NCBI GenBank assembly: GCA_023458095.1 | Contig: JAEXAS010000026.1 | Span: forward strand, 186,001 to 250,000 | Length of the DNA stretch: 64,000 nt | Direction of reading: 5' to 3' | DNA from: Actinomycetes bacterium | GTDB taxonomy: Bacteria > Actinomycetota > Actinomycetes > Propionibacteriales > Propionibacteriaceae | Part shown: piece by piece, positions 32,795 through 41,718 of the stretch | Layout: every line of letters begins with the position of its first letter | Position numbering within the stretch: the stretch's first letter is position 1 | The notes under the pieces: model-generated | What the model was told of the DNA's origin: nothing | The model's input: only the letters and a program-made list of their open reading frames with translations | Database searches by the model: none | Made by a program: the position numbers and the translations under genes

Positions 32795-34762
32795 TCAGGC
32801 GACCGGGCCCAACGTCCGCCGCCACCAGCGCAGGATGTTCTCGAATCGGGCCAGGCGGTGGTGGGGCGTACCCGACCTGCTCAGCTCGTGGCTCTCGCCG
32901 GGGAAGATCAGCAGTTCGACCTCGACACCGCGCAGCTTCAACTCGGTGAAGTAGCGCTGCGCAATGCTCAGCGGGCAGCGCAGGTCCTGCTCGGAGTGGA
33001 TGATCAAGGTGGGGGTATGCACCAGATGCGCCCGGTATAGCGGCGACCTTTGATCCACCGCGGCGAGCTCGCCTTGATACTCCGTGGGGAAGTACCAACC
33101 GATATCGGAGGACCCGATCATGGACCGGCCGTCCAAATAGGCCCGCTCGACGATGGCGCCGGCGAACCGGTCGGTGTGGCTGATTAGCCAGGCGGTCAGG
33201 TAGCCGCCATAGGAGCCACCCATGACTCCCACACGATCAGCGTCGAAGTCGGGACGGCTTGCCAGGCAGGAATCCAGGAAGGCGAGGACGTCAGCCATAT
33301 CCACCGAACCCATGGCGCCTTTGACCCCCCGGCCGTGGGCCTGCCCGTAGCCTGCCGAGCCTCGCGGATTACACATCAGCACCGCGTAGCCAGCGGAGAC
33401 CAACACCTGGGCCTCATCCAGGAAGCTCGCAGTGTAGGTCGAGAAGGGTCCCCCGTGAATCATGAGCACCACCGGGTGCGGCCCCACCCCCACCGGGGTG
33501 AGCGTCCAACCGTGGACGGGGTAGCCGTCCGGCGCGACGGCCTGATGCGGCACCGGCGCAATGATCGAGGCGCTCAGTTCGGCATTGAAACCGGTGAGCC
33601 GCTGCTCAGGCTGAGCCATTCGGACCACTTCGCAGGCTGATTCCGGAGTTGAGGCCACCGCGATCCGGGCCTCCCCACACACAGCGATCGCATCGAAACA
33701 ACCGTCGAAGGCGATGCGTCCCCGCTCGCCGTCGGGACCGACCACGATCGCATGGCGAGAACCCCCCACCTGGTCCAAAGCCACCACCGCGTCACCGTCG
33801 GCGCACAGCGATCCTTCGATGCCGACGGTCTCGGGGTCGGTGAGCTGGTGCGCCACTCCGCCGCCAATCGGCACGACGCAGACTGCGGCATTCACTCCCG
33901 CCACGTCGATCCCACTGAGGCCTAGGTCAATGCCGATGAAGTACAGATGCTCACCGACGACCACGGGGGACGCCAAGGCGCTGGGTCCCAAGCTCGATTC
34001 GGTGAGCCGTACCGGCTCGGATCCGGTGAGATCGAAGCGATAGATGTCGGCCCGCAAATCGCGATCGGCACCCGGATGCCGGCTTGAGATCGCGATCACC
34101 GATGCGCCGAGCCAGGCAGGCGAGTGGTGGTCGACATCGCCGTGGGAGAGCTGGCGGGCGATGGGCAGCGCCGCCGATGCCGTGTCGGGGGCGGCCCGTC
34201 CCCCAACAGGAACGGGTGGTTCGCCGTACGGGTCGGGAACATCAACCACGAAGAGGTGACTGCGCTGGTCGGCCAGGTAGCCGATGCCGTTGGCCTGGAA
34301 CTTCAACTGAGTGATGAGCCGTGGGTCTTCGTGCCGGCCGTCGACCCCGGGGATGGTTCCGAAGCGGCCCGGTGCAGGCACCGCCGCAACATAGGCCACC
34401 TGCTCAGAATTCGGGCTGAACGCGAATTCGCGAATCCCCAATTCGGCCTCGGTGATAACCATCGGCTCACCGCCGGTTGCCGGAATGATCGCCAATTGGG
34501 GCGCGCGGCCTGGCTCGCAACGCAGAAACGCGATGATACGGCCGTCCGGGGAAAACTGGGGGTCGGTGTCGCGGAATCCTCGCGTGAGCCTCCATGGAGA
34601 CCCCTCCGACAAGGGGATATGCCACAACTGGCCAACATAGTCATCAGCGATCAGGCTCGGATGGGTCGCTGAAATCACAGCCCACCCGCCCTCCGGGTGA
34701 ATCCGCGGTGGCGACAGCGTGCTGAACTTTTCGATGTCCTGGGGGTGCACGCCGGGAAGCAT
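32795..34762 (-). CDS. S9-family prolyl oligopeptidase / acylaminoacyl-peptidase
   Basis: A 655-residue protein with an N-terminal beta-propeller (repeats with SPDGRIIAFLR, SPNSEQVAYVA) and a C-terminal alpha/beta hydrolase domain from about residue 400. The nucleophile motif is VMGGSYGGYLTAWL, the acid is in HSEQDLRCPLSIAQRYF, and the catalytic His is in PGESHELSRSG. No signal peptide is seen, so it should act in the cytoplasm on short or blocked peptides. AGGAAAGG precedes the ATG. It is divergent from the tetR-ABC exporter operon and is not linked to it by any visible shared pathway. Confidence 0.93.
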   Translation of the reverse strand: MLPGVHPQDIEKFSTLSPPRIHPEGGWAVISATHPSLIADDYVGQLWHIPLSEGSPWRLTRGFRDTDPQFSPDGRIIAFLRCEPGRAPQLAIIPATGGEPMVITEAELGIREFAFSPNSEQVAYVAAVPAPGRFGTIPGVDGRHEDPRLITQLKFQANGIGYLADQRSHLFVVDVPDPYGEPPVPVGGRAAPDTASAALPIARQLSHGDVDHHSPAWLGASVIAISSRHPGADRDLRADIYRFDLTGSEPVRLTESSLGPSALASPVVVGEHLYFIGIDLGLSGIDVAGVNAAVCVVPIGGGVAHQLTDPETVGIEGSLCADGDAVVALDQVGGSRHAIVVGPDGERGRIAFDGCFDAIAVCGEARIAVASTPESACEVVRMAQPEQRLTGFNAELSASIIAPVPHQAVAPDGYPVHGWTLTPVGVGPHPVVLMIHGGPFSTYTASFLDEAQVLVSAGYAVLMCNPRGSAGYGQAHGRGVKGAMGSVDMADVLAFLDSCLASRPDFDADRVGVMGGSYGGYLTAWLISHTDRFAGAIVERAYLDGRSMIGSSDIGWYFPTEYQGELAAVDQRSPLYRAHLVHTPTLIIHSEQDLRCPLSIAQRYFTELKLRGVEVELLIFPGESHELSRSGTPHHRLARFENILRWWRRTLGPVA

Positions 34763-34903
34763 AGCGGCCTTTCCTCGTCACCTAACGGCAACCTGCCTAA
34801 CTGCGCCTGTACGGCAATTTCCACCCGTAAGGAATAGCAGCCCACCCCCGTCGCTCCAGCAGACCTTCACCGGTCCCACGAGGTGCGCAAGCCTCCGAGG
34901 AAC

Positions 34904-34939
34904 TTGATGAGTGAGTACTCACTCACTATGCTGGTCGGG
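34904..34939 (+). promoter_or_regulatory. Autoregulated tetR promoter with palindromic operator in its spacer
   Basis: TTGATG (34904-34909) and TATGCT (34927-34932) are separated by exactly 17 bases, and the spacer is filled by the perfect 18-bp palindrome TGAGTGAGTACTCACTCA (34908-34925). The expected transcription start falls on the GTG at 34939, which has no Shine-Dalgarno sequence, so the mRNA is probably leaderless. The TetR protein made from it is the natural ligand of this operator. The promoter would control tetR and the two ABC genes together. Confidence 0.75.
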
Positions 34940-35532
34940 TGAGCAGAGCAACCCCCATGGCCCCCGACGCGCGCCGCCAGGCGATCATCGAAGCCACCGT
35001 CGGCCTCCTTTTGGAGAAGGGCGCAGACCTCAGCACCAAGGAGATCGCCCAGGCCGCCGGAGTCGCCGAGGGAACGATCTTTCGCGCCTTCGAGACCAAG
35101 GACGATGTCATTCACGCCGCGGTCTGCACCGCCCTGCAGCCGGACGCGGCCATCGCCCACATCGCAGAGCTTCCGTCCGGACAGCCATTGGCGCAGCGGG
35201 TCACCGCTCTGCTCGACATCCTGGTGGCCGAGATTCAGCGCACCCGCTCGTTGCTGATTCACCTCGCCCAGGACCGCAGGCACCCACCGGGTCAGGGCGG
35301 TCACGGCATGCACCCCGGCGGCATGCACGACGCCCGCAACAAACTGTTCCAAGCCACCATCGATGCCCTGGGTGACTACGCCGACCAACTTCGCGTCCCC
35401 CCGCACAGCGCCGGTCGAATGCTCACCGCCCTCGCAGTCGCGGGCAGCTTTCCGTTGCTCGCCGACGAACTGTCACCAACCCCTGAAACCATGGCCAATG
35501 TCGTGTTGCACGGCATCGCCGAAGGAGACTGA
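34939..35532 (+). CDS. TetR-family repressor of the ABC exporter operon
   Basis: A 197-residue protein with an N-terminal TetR helix-turn-helix (ARRQAIIEATVGLLLEKGADLSTKEIAQAAGVAEGTIFRAFETKDDVI, about residues 10-58) and a helical ligand domain that contains an unusual HPPGQGGHGMHPGGMHDA segment rich in His, Gly and Met, roughly at 115-132. That His/Met stretch could bind metal or be a flexible loop; this is only a suggestion. The start codon is GTG, probably leaderless (see the promoter). The stop overlaps the ATG of the first ABC half-transporter by one base, so the regulator and exporter form one operon. Confidence 0.92.
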   Translation: MSRATPMAPDARRQAIIEATVGLLLEKGADLSTKEIAQAAGVAEGTIFRAFETKDDVIHAAVCTALQPDAAIAHIAELPSGQPLAQRVTALLDILVAEIQRTRSLLIHLAQDRRHPPGQGGHGMHPGGMHDARNKLFQATIDALGDYADQLRVPPHSAGRMLTALAVAGSFPLLADELSPTPETMANVVLHGIAEGD

Positions 35533-37265
35533 TGTTCCGCCTGTTCCAGCTCTACCTGCGCCCCTACACCCCCCTGTTGGTGGGCGTGATCGTGCTGCAA
35601 CTGGCTCAAACCGTTGCCGCCTTGTTCCTACCCAGCCTCAACGCCGGCATCATCGACGACGGCGTCGCCACCAACAACACCACCGTGATCTGGCAACTCG
35701 GCGCCATCATGCTGGCGGTCTCCATCGTCCAGATCGCTGCCCAGGTCGGTGCTGCCTGGTTCGGGGCGCGGGCGTCCATGGCCTTCGGACGGGATCTGCG
35801 CCAGGCCATCTTCGACCGCGCCATGTCGTTCTCGGCCAAGGAGATGAACTCCTTCGGCGCCCCCACCTTGATCACCCGCAACACCAACGACGTCCAGCAG
35901 ATTCAGATGCTGGTACTGATGACCGCGATCATGATCGTGGCGGCCCCCCTGATGATGGTGGGCGGTGTGGTGATGGCCCTGCGCGAGGACCCGGGTCTGA
36001 GCTGGCTGATCCTGGTGGCGGTGATCGTGCTGGGCAGCATCATCGGAATCCTGGTCACGCAGATGACCCCACTGTTTCGAACGATGCAGACCCGCATCGA
36101 CAACCTCAACCGCGTGTTGCGTGAGCAGATTTCGGGCTTACGGGTGATTCGGGCCTTCGTACGCGAGCCTCAGGAGCACCAGCGCTTCGATACTGCCAAC
36201 CATGCGCTGACCGACACAGCGATTCGGGTCGGGCAGCGCATGATGACGCTGTTCCCGTCGGTGTTCTTCGTAATGAACATCTCCTCCATCGCGGTGGTGT
36301 GGTTTGGCGCGTTCCGCATCGCCTCCGGCGATCTGCAGGTGGGGCAGCTCACCGCCTATTTGTCCTATCTGACTCAGATCCTGATGAGCGTGATGATGTC
36401 CACGATGATGCTGATGATCGCTCCGCGTGCTCTCGTCTCGGCCGGACGCATCCGAGAGGTGCTCGACACCGACAGCTCGGTCGTCACCGCAACCGACCCG
36501 GTGACCGCAGTGAGTCATCACGGCGAGGTGACCCTGACCGACGTGGGCTTCGCCTATCCCGGCGCCAGCCAGCCGGTGCTGTCGGGAATCAGTCTCAGCA
36601 TTCGCCCCGGCACCACCACAGCAATCATCGGTTCCACGGGGGCCGGCAAGACCACCTTGCTGAACCTCATTCCGCGGCTTTTCGACGCCACCTCCGGAAC
36701 GGTCAGCGTGGATGGTGTCGACGTCCGCGACCTGGATCCGACCCTGCTGTGGACTCGAATCGGGCTGGTCCCCCAGCGTCCCTATCTCTTCACCGGCACG
36801 GTGGCCTCGAACCTCAGACTGGGCCGTCCTGATGCCAGCGACGATGAGCTATGGCAGGCCCTCGAGGTCGCCCAGGCCAAGGACTTCGTCGCGGCCATGC
36901 CCGAGGGCTTGGACTCCCCGATCAGCCAAGGGGGCACCAATGTCTCGGGTGGCCAGCGACAACGCCTGGCCATTGCTCGGGCACTGGTGCGCCGACCCGA
37001 GATCTATCTGTTCGACGATTCGTTTTCGGCGCTGGACGTCGCGACCGACGCGGCACTTCGGGCGGCGTTGGCCCCCGAGACCAAGGACGCTGCTGTGCTG
37101 GTTGTCGCGCAACGGGTCTCCACGATCCGTAACGCGGATGCCATCGTGGTGCTCGACGACGGCGCCATCGTGGGCCTAGGAACCCATACCGAACTCCTGG
37201 TGAGCTGTCCGACCTACGCCGAGATCGTCGACAGCCAGTTCAAGGCCTCGGAGGTGGCGGCATGA
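35532..37265 (+). CDS. ABC exporter half-transporter, subunit with degenerate Walker B
   Basis: A 577-residue protein with six membrane helices (residues 1-300) and an ATPase domain. Walker A is GSTGAGKTT and the signature is VSGGQRQRLAIARAL. Walker B reads IYLFDDSFSALD, where the catalytic Glu is replaced by Asp. That matches the non-catalytic subunit of heterodimeric multidrug exporters of the TM287/288 or LmrCD type. It overlaps the second half-transporter by 4 bases (ATGA). Together with the TetR regulator it looks like an inducible drug or lipid export system. Confidence 0.93.
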   Translation: MFRLFQLYLRPYTPLLVGVIVLQLAQTVAALFLPSLNAGIIDDGVATNNTTVIWQLGAIMLAVSIVQIAAQVGAAWFGARASMAFGRDLRQAIFDRAMSFSAKEMNSFGAPTLITRNTNDVQQIQMLVLMTAIMIVAAPLMMVGGVVMALREDPGLSWLILVAVIVLGSIIGILVTQMTPLFRTMQTRIDNLNRVLREQISGLRVIRAFVREPQEHQRFDTANHALTDTAIRVGQRMMTLFPSVFFVMNISSIAVVWFGAFRIASGDLQVGQLTAYLSYLTQILMSVMMSTMMLMIAPRALVSAGRIREVLDTDSSVVTATDPVTAVSHHGEVTLTDVGFAYPGASQPVLSGISLSIRPGTTTAIIGSTGAGKTTLLNLIPRLFDATSGTVSVDGVDVRDLDPTLLWTRIGLVPQRPYLFTGTVASNLRLGRPDASDDELWQALEVAQAKDFVAAMPEGLDSPISQGGTNVSGGQRQRLAIARALVRRPEIYLFDDSFSALDVATDAALRAALAPETKDAAVLVVAQRVSTIRNADAIVVLDDGAIVGLGTHTELLVSCPTYAEIVDSQFKASEVAA

Positions 37266-39181
37266 GTGATGTGAACAACCGCACTGAGAACGACACCGAG
37301 GCAACCTCGGCTCCGATCAAGGCCAATGAGCGCCCGAAGTACGCTCCGCAGGGTCGCGGCGGTGGCCCGATGGGGCATGGCGCCGGAACCGGCGAGAAGG
37401 CGGTTTCGTTCGTTCCGTCCATGAAGCGGCTGCTGGGCCATTTGAGTCCGGAGCTTCCCCGCATCATCGCGGTGATCGTGATGCTCGCTTTCGCGACTGC
37501 GGGAAATGTCATCGGACCGGCCGTCCTGGGCCAGGGCACGAACCTGATCTTCGATGCGGTCGTGGTGGACAAGACGCCGATCGACTTCGCGGCCCTAGGC
37601 CGCGTTCTGCTGCTGGCTGCAGTGCTGTACGTGGGGTTCTTCCTGCTGAGCTGGATCTCCAATCTGATGATCAACTCGATCGTGCAGCGCTCGATCTACC
37701 GCATACGCAAACAGGTCAGCGAGAAGATCTCCCGCCTGCCGCTTCGATATTTCGATGGGCAGCCGCGCGGTGAGTTGCTCAGCCGGGTCACTAATGACGT
37801 CGACAACGTTTCGCAGTCCTTGCAGCAGACCCTGGCGCAGATCTTGAGCAGCCTGTTCACCGTGATCGGCGTGGTGATCATGATGTTCTACGTCTCCTGG
37901 GTACTGGCCCTGGTCGCCTTGGTGACCATCCCGGTAGCGGGGGCGGTGACGATGATCATCGGCAAGCGCTCTCAGAAGCTGTTCGCGAAGGTGTGGAAGT
38001 CCACCGGAGAGCTCAACTCCCAGGTTGAGGAGGCCTACACCGGCCACGATCTGGTGACGGTATTCGGGCGCCGACCCGAGATTGCCGCCCAGTTCCGCGC
38101 CAAGAACGGCGAGTTGTTCGAGGCATCGTTCGGGGCTCAGTTCATCTCCGGAATCATCATGCCGGTGATGTTCTTCATCGGGAACCTCAACTATGTGATC
38201 ATCGCTGTGGTGGGTGGTCTGATGGTTACGGCCGGCACTCTCACCGTGGGCGGGGTCCAGGCGTTCATTCAGTACAGCCGCATGTTCACCCAGCCGATCA
38301 CCACGCTGGCCTCGATGGCCAACCTATTGCAGTCCGGCGTCGCGTCGGCTGAGCGCGTGTTCGAAGTGCTTGATGCCGCCGAGCAGAATCCAGAAATCGC
38401 AGGCGAACTGCCCGAACCCCTCGCCGGACGGGTGGGCTTCGAGCACGTCGACTTCTCCTATGACCCGGAAAAGCCGTTGATCACCGACCTCAACCTGGTG
38501 GCCGAGCCCGGTTCGACCGTGGCCATCGTGGGTCCGACCGGGGCGGGAAAGACCACCTTGGTGAATCTGATCATGCGGTTCTACGAGGTGGACTCCGGCA
38601 GCATCACCATTGACGGCACCGACATCAGCACCGTGCCCCGCCACGCTCTGCGTAGCCAGATCGGAATGGTGCTGCAGGATGCGTGGCTGTTCGGCGGCAC
38701 GATCCGCGACAACATCGCCTACGGCTTGGACGGCGCCACCGAAGAGCAGATTCTGGCTGCGGCCAAGGCCACCTATGTGGATCGCTTCGTCCATTCACTC
38801 CCGGATGGCTACGACACGGTGATCAACGAGGAGGCCTCGAATCTGTCCTCGGGAGAGAAGCAGCTGATCACCATCGCCCGTGCCTTCTTGGCCGACCGTT
38901 CGATTCTGATCCTTGATGAGGCCACCAGCTCGGTCGACACCCGCACCGAGCTGCTGGTGCAACGCGCCATGAACAAGCTGCGCCAGGACCGCACAAGCTT
39001 CGTGATCGCCCACCGGTTGAGCACCATTCGCGATGCCGATGTGATTCTGGTCATGGAGGACGGCAGCATCGTGGAGCAAGGCACCCACGATGAGCTGATC
39101 CAGACCAAAGGTGCTTATCACCGGCTTTATCAGGCGCAATTCGCGGCCGCTATTACCGACGATGAGGATTCTGCCGCCTGA
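37262..39181 (+). CDS. ABC exporter half-transporter, catalytic subunit
   Basis: A 639-residue protein with a cytoplasmic N-terminal tail of about 50 residues, six membrane helices, and an ATPase domain. Walker A is GPTGAGKTT and Walker B is canonical (ILILDEATSSVD). The signature is altered to LSSGEKQLITIARAF instead of LSGGQ. Paired with the preceding protein, this gives one complete ATP site (this Walker A/B with the partner's good signature) and one degenerate site. That is the known arrangement of heterodimeric type IV exporters. The gene ends the tetR operon. The spacing to the following RCC1 gene is about 90 bases. Confidence 0.93.
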   Translation: MSDVNNRTENDTEATSAPIKANERPKYAPQGRGGGPMGHGAGTGEKAVSFVPSMKRLLGHLSPELPRIIAVIVMLAFATAGNVIGPAVLGQGTNLIFDAVVVDKTPIDFAALGRVLLLAAVLYVGFFLLSWISNLMINSIVQRSIYRIRKQVSEKISRLPLRYFDGQPRGELLSRVTNDVDNVSQSLQQTLAQILSSLFTVIGVVIMMFYVSWVLALVALVTIPVAGAVTMIIGKRSQKLFAKVWKSTGELNSQVEEAYTGHDLVTVFGRRPEIAAQFRAKNGELFEASFGAQFISGIIMPVMFFIGNLNYVIIAVVGGLMVTAGTLTVGGVQAFIQYSRMFTQPITTLASMANLLQSGVASAERVFEVLDAAEQNPEIAGELPEPLAGRVGFEHVDFSYDPEKPLITDLNLVAEPGSTVAIVGPTGAGKTTLVNLIMRFYEVDSGSITIDGTDISTVPRHALRSQIGMVLQDAWLFGGTIRDNIAYGLDGATEEQILAAAKATYVDRFVHSLPDGYDTVINEEASNLSSGEKQLITIARAFLADRSILILDEATSSVDTRTELLVQRAMNKLRQDRTSFVIAHRLSTIRDADVILVMEDGSIVEQGTHDELIQTKGAYHRLYQAQFAAAITDDEDSAA

Positions 39182-39272
39182 TCAGTTGCCTCAAATCGCG
39201 GTGCTCCCGATTTGCCGTGGTGGATACAGTCTCCACAAATCGGCGTACTCCCCAGACACAAAGGAGCACCAC

Positions 39273-41036
39273 ATGCGCAAGCTTGCTGCACTTCTGGCAA
39301 CCTTTGCATTGACCCTCACCTTGCTCGTCAGCACTGCTCCCGGAACTGCCCAGGCAGCACCCAAGGCACCTTCGACCAGCGTCTCCCCCATGGCCTACGA
39401 GAAGTTCGACGTCAAGGGCAGCATTGGCACCAAGGTGGTCCGTCCGGTGGCACTGCAGGTTTGGTCGCGAAGCGCCTGGCGCACCGTGGCCCGCGCACGC
39501 ACCGACAAGAAGGGGCGCTATACCTTCACGATTTCCACCGCCCGCAGCACAGTGAAGGTGCGGGTGTATGCCAAGAAGACCCGGGTAAAGGGCCGCAGCT
39601 ACCGAAAGGTCGTTAGCCAAACGCGCACCATCACGACGAGGAAGCAAGCCAACTTCCTTTCGATGTCCAAGGTCCTTCTCGAGGGCCAGACCTTCCAGGC
39701 GCAGGGAATCATCGAACCCATTCGTCGCGGACGCCAGGTGCAGTTGCAGGCCTTGCGGGCCAACGGCTGGGTCGTGGTGGACTCGGTGAGCGCAGGCAGC
39801 CGAAGTGCGGTCGCCTTCTCGGCTACGCATAGTGCCGCCAATCTCGCCTACCGCATGGTTGCTGCCCGCTACAAGGGTGCACCGGCAACCACCAGCGCCA
39901 CCACACGGGTCACAACCTTTGTCAACGACCACGCCAAAGCAACCCAGGTGTCGGTCGGAACCCATCACACCTGCGCGCTCACCGAGGCTGGCACCGTCCG
40001 CTGCTGGGGCGACAACTATCGCGGCGAACTTGGGGACGGCACCGTCCACGTCGAGTCCTTCAGCAGCCTGCCTTCCCAGGTCGTGGGGCTTCCCGCCACG
40101 GTGGTGTCGATCAGCGTCGGAGACCAACACACCTGCGCGATCGCCGAGAACCGCACCGCCTGGTGTTGGGGCAACAACGACAACGGGCAACTCGGCGACG
40201 GCACGACCACAGATCGAGGCAAACCGGTCCAGGTGAAGGGTCTCACCAACGTCATCTCGATCAGTGCCGGCGAGGTACACACCTGCGCGGTCGTGGGCGA
40301 CAGCCCCTCAGCTACCGCTGGGGCAGCGAAGTGCTGGGGCAACAACTACCGGGGCAAGCTCGGCGATGGGACCACCACGGTCCGCAAGCTGCCGACCCAG
40401 GTCAGCGGACTCACCAACGGCGTGACCGAGGTGTCTGCTGGTTCGGGCCACACCTGTGCACTCACCGCCACTCAGACCGCACGATGCTGGGGCGATGGAA
40501 GCAGCGGCCAACTGGGCTCCGGCGCGACGGCAACCAGCAAGGTTCCCGTCGCGGTGAAGGATCTCACCGGGGTGACAGCAATCTCGGCCGGCGCCACGAA
40601 CTCCTGCGCCATTTCCTCCGACGAAGCCTGGTGCTGGGGAGAGGCCTGGGTCAGTGACGGAGAATCGCGCACCGATCTGGCCCCAATGCAGGTCACGGGG
40701 CTGTCCAGTGCCGTGAGCGTGATCGCCGCTGGCGTTGACACGTGCGCAGTGAAGGCTGGCGCCGCCCAATGCTGGGGCCGCAACGAGTCAGGAGCCATCG
40801 GTGATGGGACCATGACGGGGCGGGCGACACCGGTCACGGTCACCGGGCTCGGCAGCGGGGTGTCGACCATCGACACCAGCGAGGTGCGCATCTGGTACGG
40901 CGCCGTCACCGGCCACAGCTGCGCGGTGACCACCACCGGTTCGGTCCATTGCTGGGGAGACAACCGTCAAGGCGAACTCGGCAATGCGACCGTGGGAGCC
41001 AGCACCACCCCGGTAGCCACACTGGGATTCGCCTGA
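39273..41036 (+). CDS. Secreted RCC1-repeat protein
   Basis: A 587-residue protein with a Sec signal peptide (RKLAALLATFALTLTLLVSTAPGTAQA, probable cleavage after AQA near residue 29). Two basic beta-sandwich modules follow (about 35-110 and 115-215), and then an RCC1-type beta-propeller of about seven blades (220-587). Each blade shows the pattern HTCA...CWG.N..G.LGDGT, with two cysteines per blade that could form disulfides outside the cell. RCC1-like propellers bind proteins or DNA in eukaryotes, but the role of secreted bacterial versions is unknown. The ATG at 39273 has AAGGAG 7 bases upstream; the longer upstream frame overlaps the ABC gene. A terminator follows at 41050. Confidence 0.85.
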   Translation: MRKLAALLATFALTLTLLVSTAPGTAQAAPKAPSTSVSPMAYEKFDVKGSIGTKVVRPVALQVWSRSAWRTVARARTDKKGRYTFTISTARSTVKVRVYAKKTRVKGRSYRKVVSQTRTITTRKQANFLSMSKVLLEGQTFQAQGIIEPIRRGRQVQLQALRANGWVVVDSVSAGSRSAVAFSATHSAANLAYRMVAARYKGAPATTSATTRVTTFVNDHAKATQVSVGTHHTCALTEAGTVRCWGDNYRGELGDGTVHVESFSSLPSQVVGLPATVVSISVGDQHTCAIAENRTAWCWGNNDNGQLGDGTTTDRGKPVQVKGLTNVISISAGEVHTCAVVGDSPSATAGAAKCWGNNYRGKLGDGTTTVRKLPTQVSGLTNGVTEVSAGSGHTCALTATQTARCWGDGSSGQLGSGATATSKVPVAVKDLTGVTAISAGATNSCAISSDEAWCWGEAWVSDGESRTDLAPMQVTGLSSAVSVIAAGVDTCAVKAGAAQCWGRNESGAIGDGTMTGRATPVTVTGLGSGVSTIDTSEVRIWYGAVTGHSCAVTTTGSVHCWGDNRQGELGNATVGASTTPVATLGFA

Positions 41037-41049
41037 TCCCGTCAGCTCA

Positions 41050-41081
41050 ATGTGGGCCCAGACTCACCCCTGGGCCCACAT
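41050..41081 (+). terminator. Stem-loop terminator after the RCC1 gene
   Basis: A perfect 12-bp inverted repeat, ATGTGGGCCCAG (41050-41061) and CTGGGCCCACAT (41070-41081), with an 8-base loop starts 14 bases after the RCC1 stop codon. No T-run follows. Confidence 0.75.
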
Positions 41082-41105
41082 CGCGACCAACAACCCGGCA
41101 TCCAA

Positions 41106-41177
41106 TTCGCTGAACCTACCGAAGGCCCCGTTCCCTGAGCCTGTCGAAGGGCCCGTTCCCTGAGCCTGTCGAAGGGC
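41106..41177. repeat. Tandem intergenic repeat of the CCTGAGCCTGTCGAAGGG type
   Basis: Two identical 25-bp units (41128-41152 and 41153-41177), each built around TTCCCTGAGCCTGTCGAAGG, stand in tandem. A degenerate copy precedes them (about 41106-41127, with CTGAACCTACCGAAGG). Similar short sequences are found dispersed in many high-GC actinobacterial genomes. The same sequence family is found, translated, in the linker of cydDC 5 kb away. The rest of 41178-41345 contains no gene that I can support. Confidence 0.8.
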
Positions 41178-41345
41178 ACCGTCACACCACCCCTACCCGA
41201 ACACTCAAGCCCCGCGATACGCCCTCTGCAGTGAACAAACACGCCCCCAGGGCGCAATTTGTTAGAACATTTCCCATGGAGGGGGAAATCCACGAATTCC
41301 GCGTCAATTGGGGCCCAAAACGGCCACCTGGCAAGACACCGCAAA

Positions 41346-41660
41346 TCAGGCGAAGGCGGCCGCCACCGCAGCCAGAACATCCCGTCGTTCAGCCGGGTCT
41401 AGCTTGACCAGGCTGGCAATGATCGAAGCCGACAACTCGTCGGCCTGCGTACGCGCCGGCCGGTACAGCCAGGCCCGTCCCTCGAGATGTCGCGTAGCCA
41501 GACCCTTTTTCGCCAGGCGATCCAGCACCGTCATCACAGTGGTGTAGGCAAGGTCCCGATCAGCGGAGAGCAGGTCGTGAACCTCGCGCACCGATACCGA
41601 ATCCGGGCGCGCCCACAGGATGTTCATCACCGCCTGTTCCAACTCGCCCGAGACCGCCAT
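41346..41660 (-). CDS. BlaI/MecI-family transcriptional repressor
   Basis: A protein of 104 residues with the winged-helix signature of the BlaI/MecI/CopY family: MAVSGELEQAVMNILWARPDSVSVREVHDLLSADRDLAYTTVMTVLDRLAKKGLATR. The dimerising C-terminus is short and helical. Family members bind inverted repeats and are usually released by proteolysis through a BlaR-type sensor, but no such sensor gene is present here. The gene is divergent from cydA with only about 58 bases between start codons, so it is a likely regulator of the bd-oxidase operon. An alternative ATG at 41669 would add three residues. Confidence 0.88.
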   Translation of the reverse strand: MAVSGELEQAVMNILWARPDSVSVREVHDLLSADRDLAYTTVMTVLDRLAKKGLATRHLEGRAWLYRPARTQADELSASIIASLVKLDPAERRDVLAAVAAAFA

Positions 41661-41670
41661 GGCGCACATG

Positions 41671-41709
41671 GTAGATCAAAGATTGCGGTCTACGACAGCC
41701 AGTAGTAGA
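41671..41709. promoter_or_regulatory. Shared blaI-cydA intergenic operator region
   Basis: The short divergent gap holds three copies of the same 5-mer: GTAGA (41671-41675), its complement TCTAC (41689-41693), and GTAGA again (41705-41709). The arms form overlapping inverted repeats with spacings of 13 and 11 bases. This suits binding by the neighbouring BlaI-type repressor. No clear Shine-Dalgarno sequence precedes cydA. Confidence 0.45.
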
Positions 41710-41718
41710 TTGCGCGCC

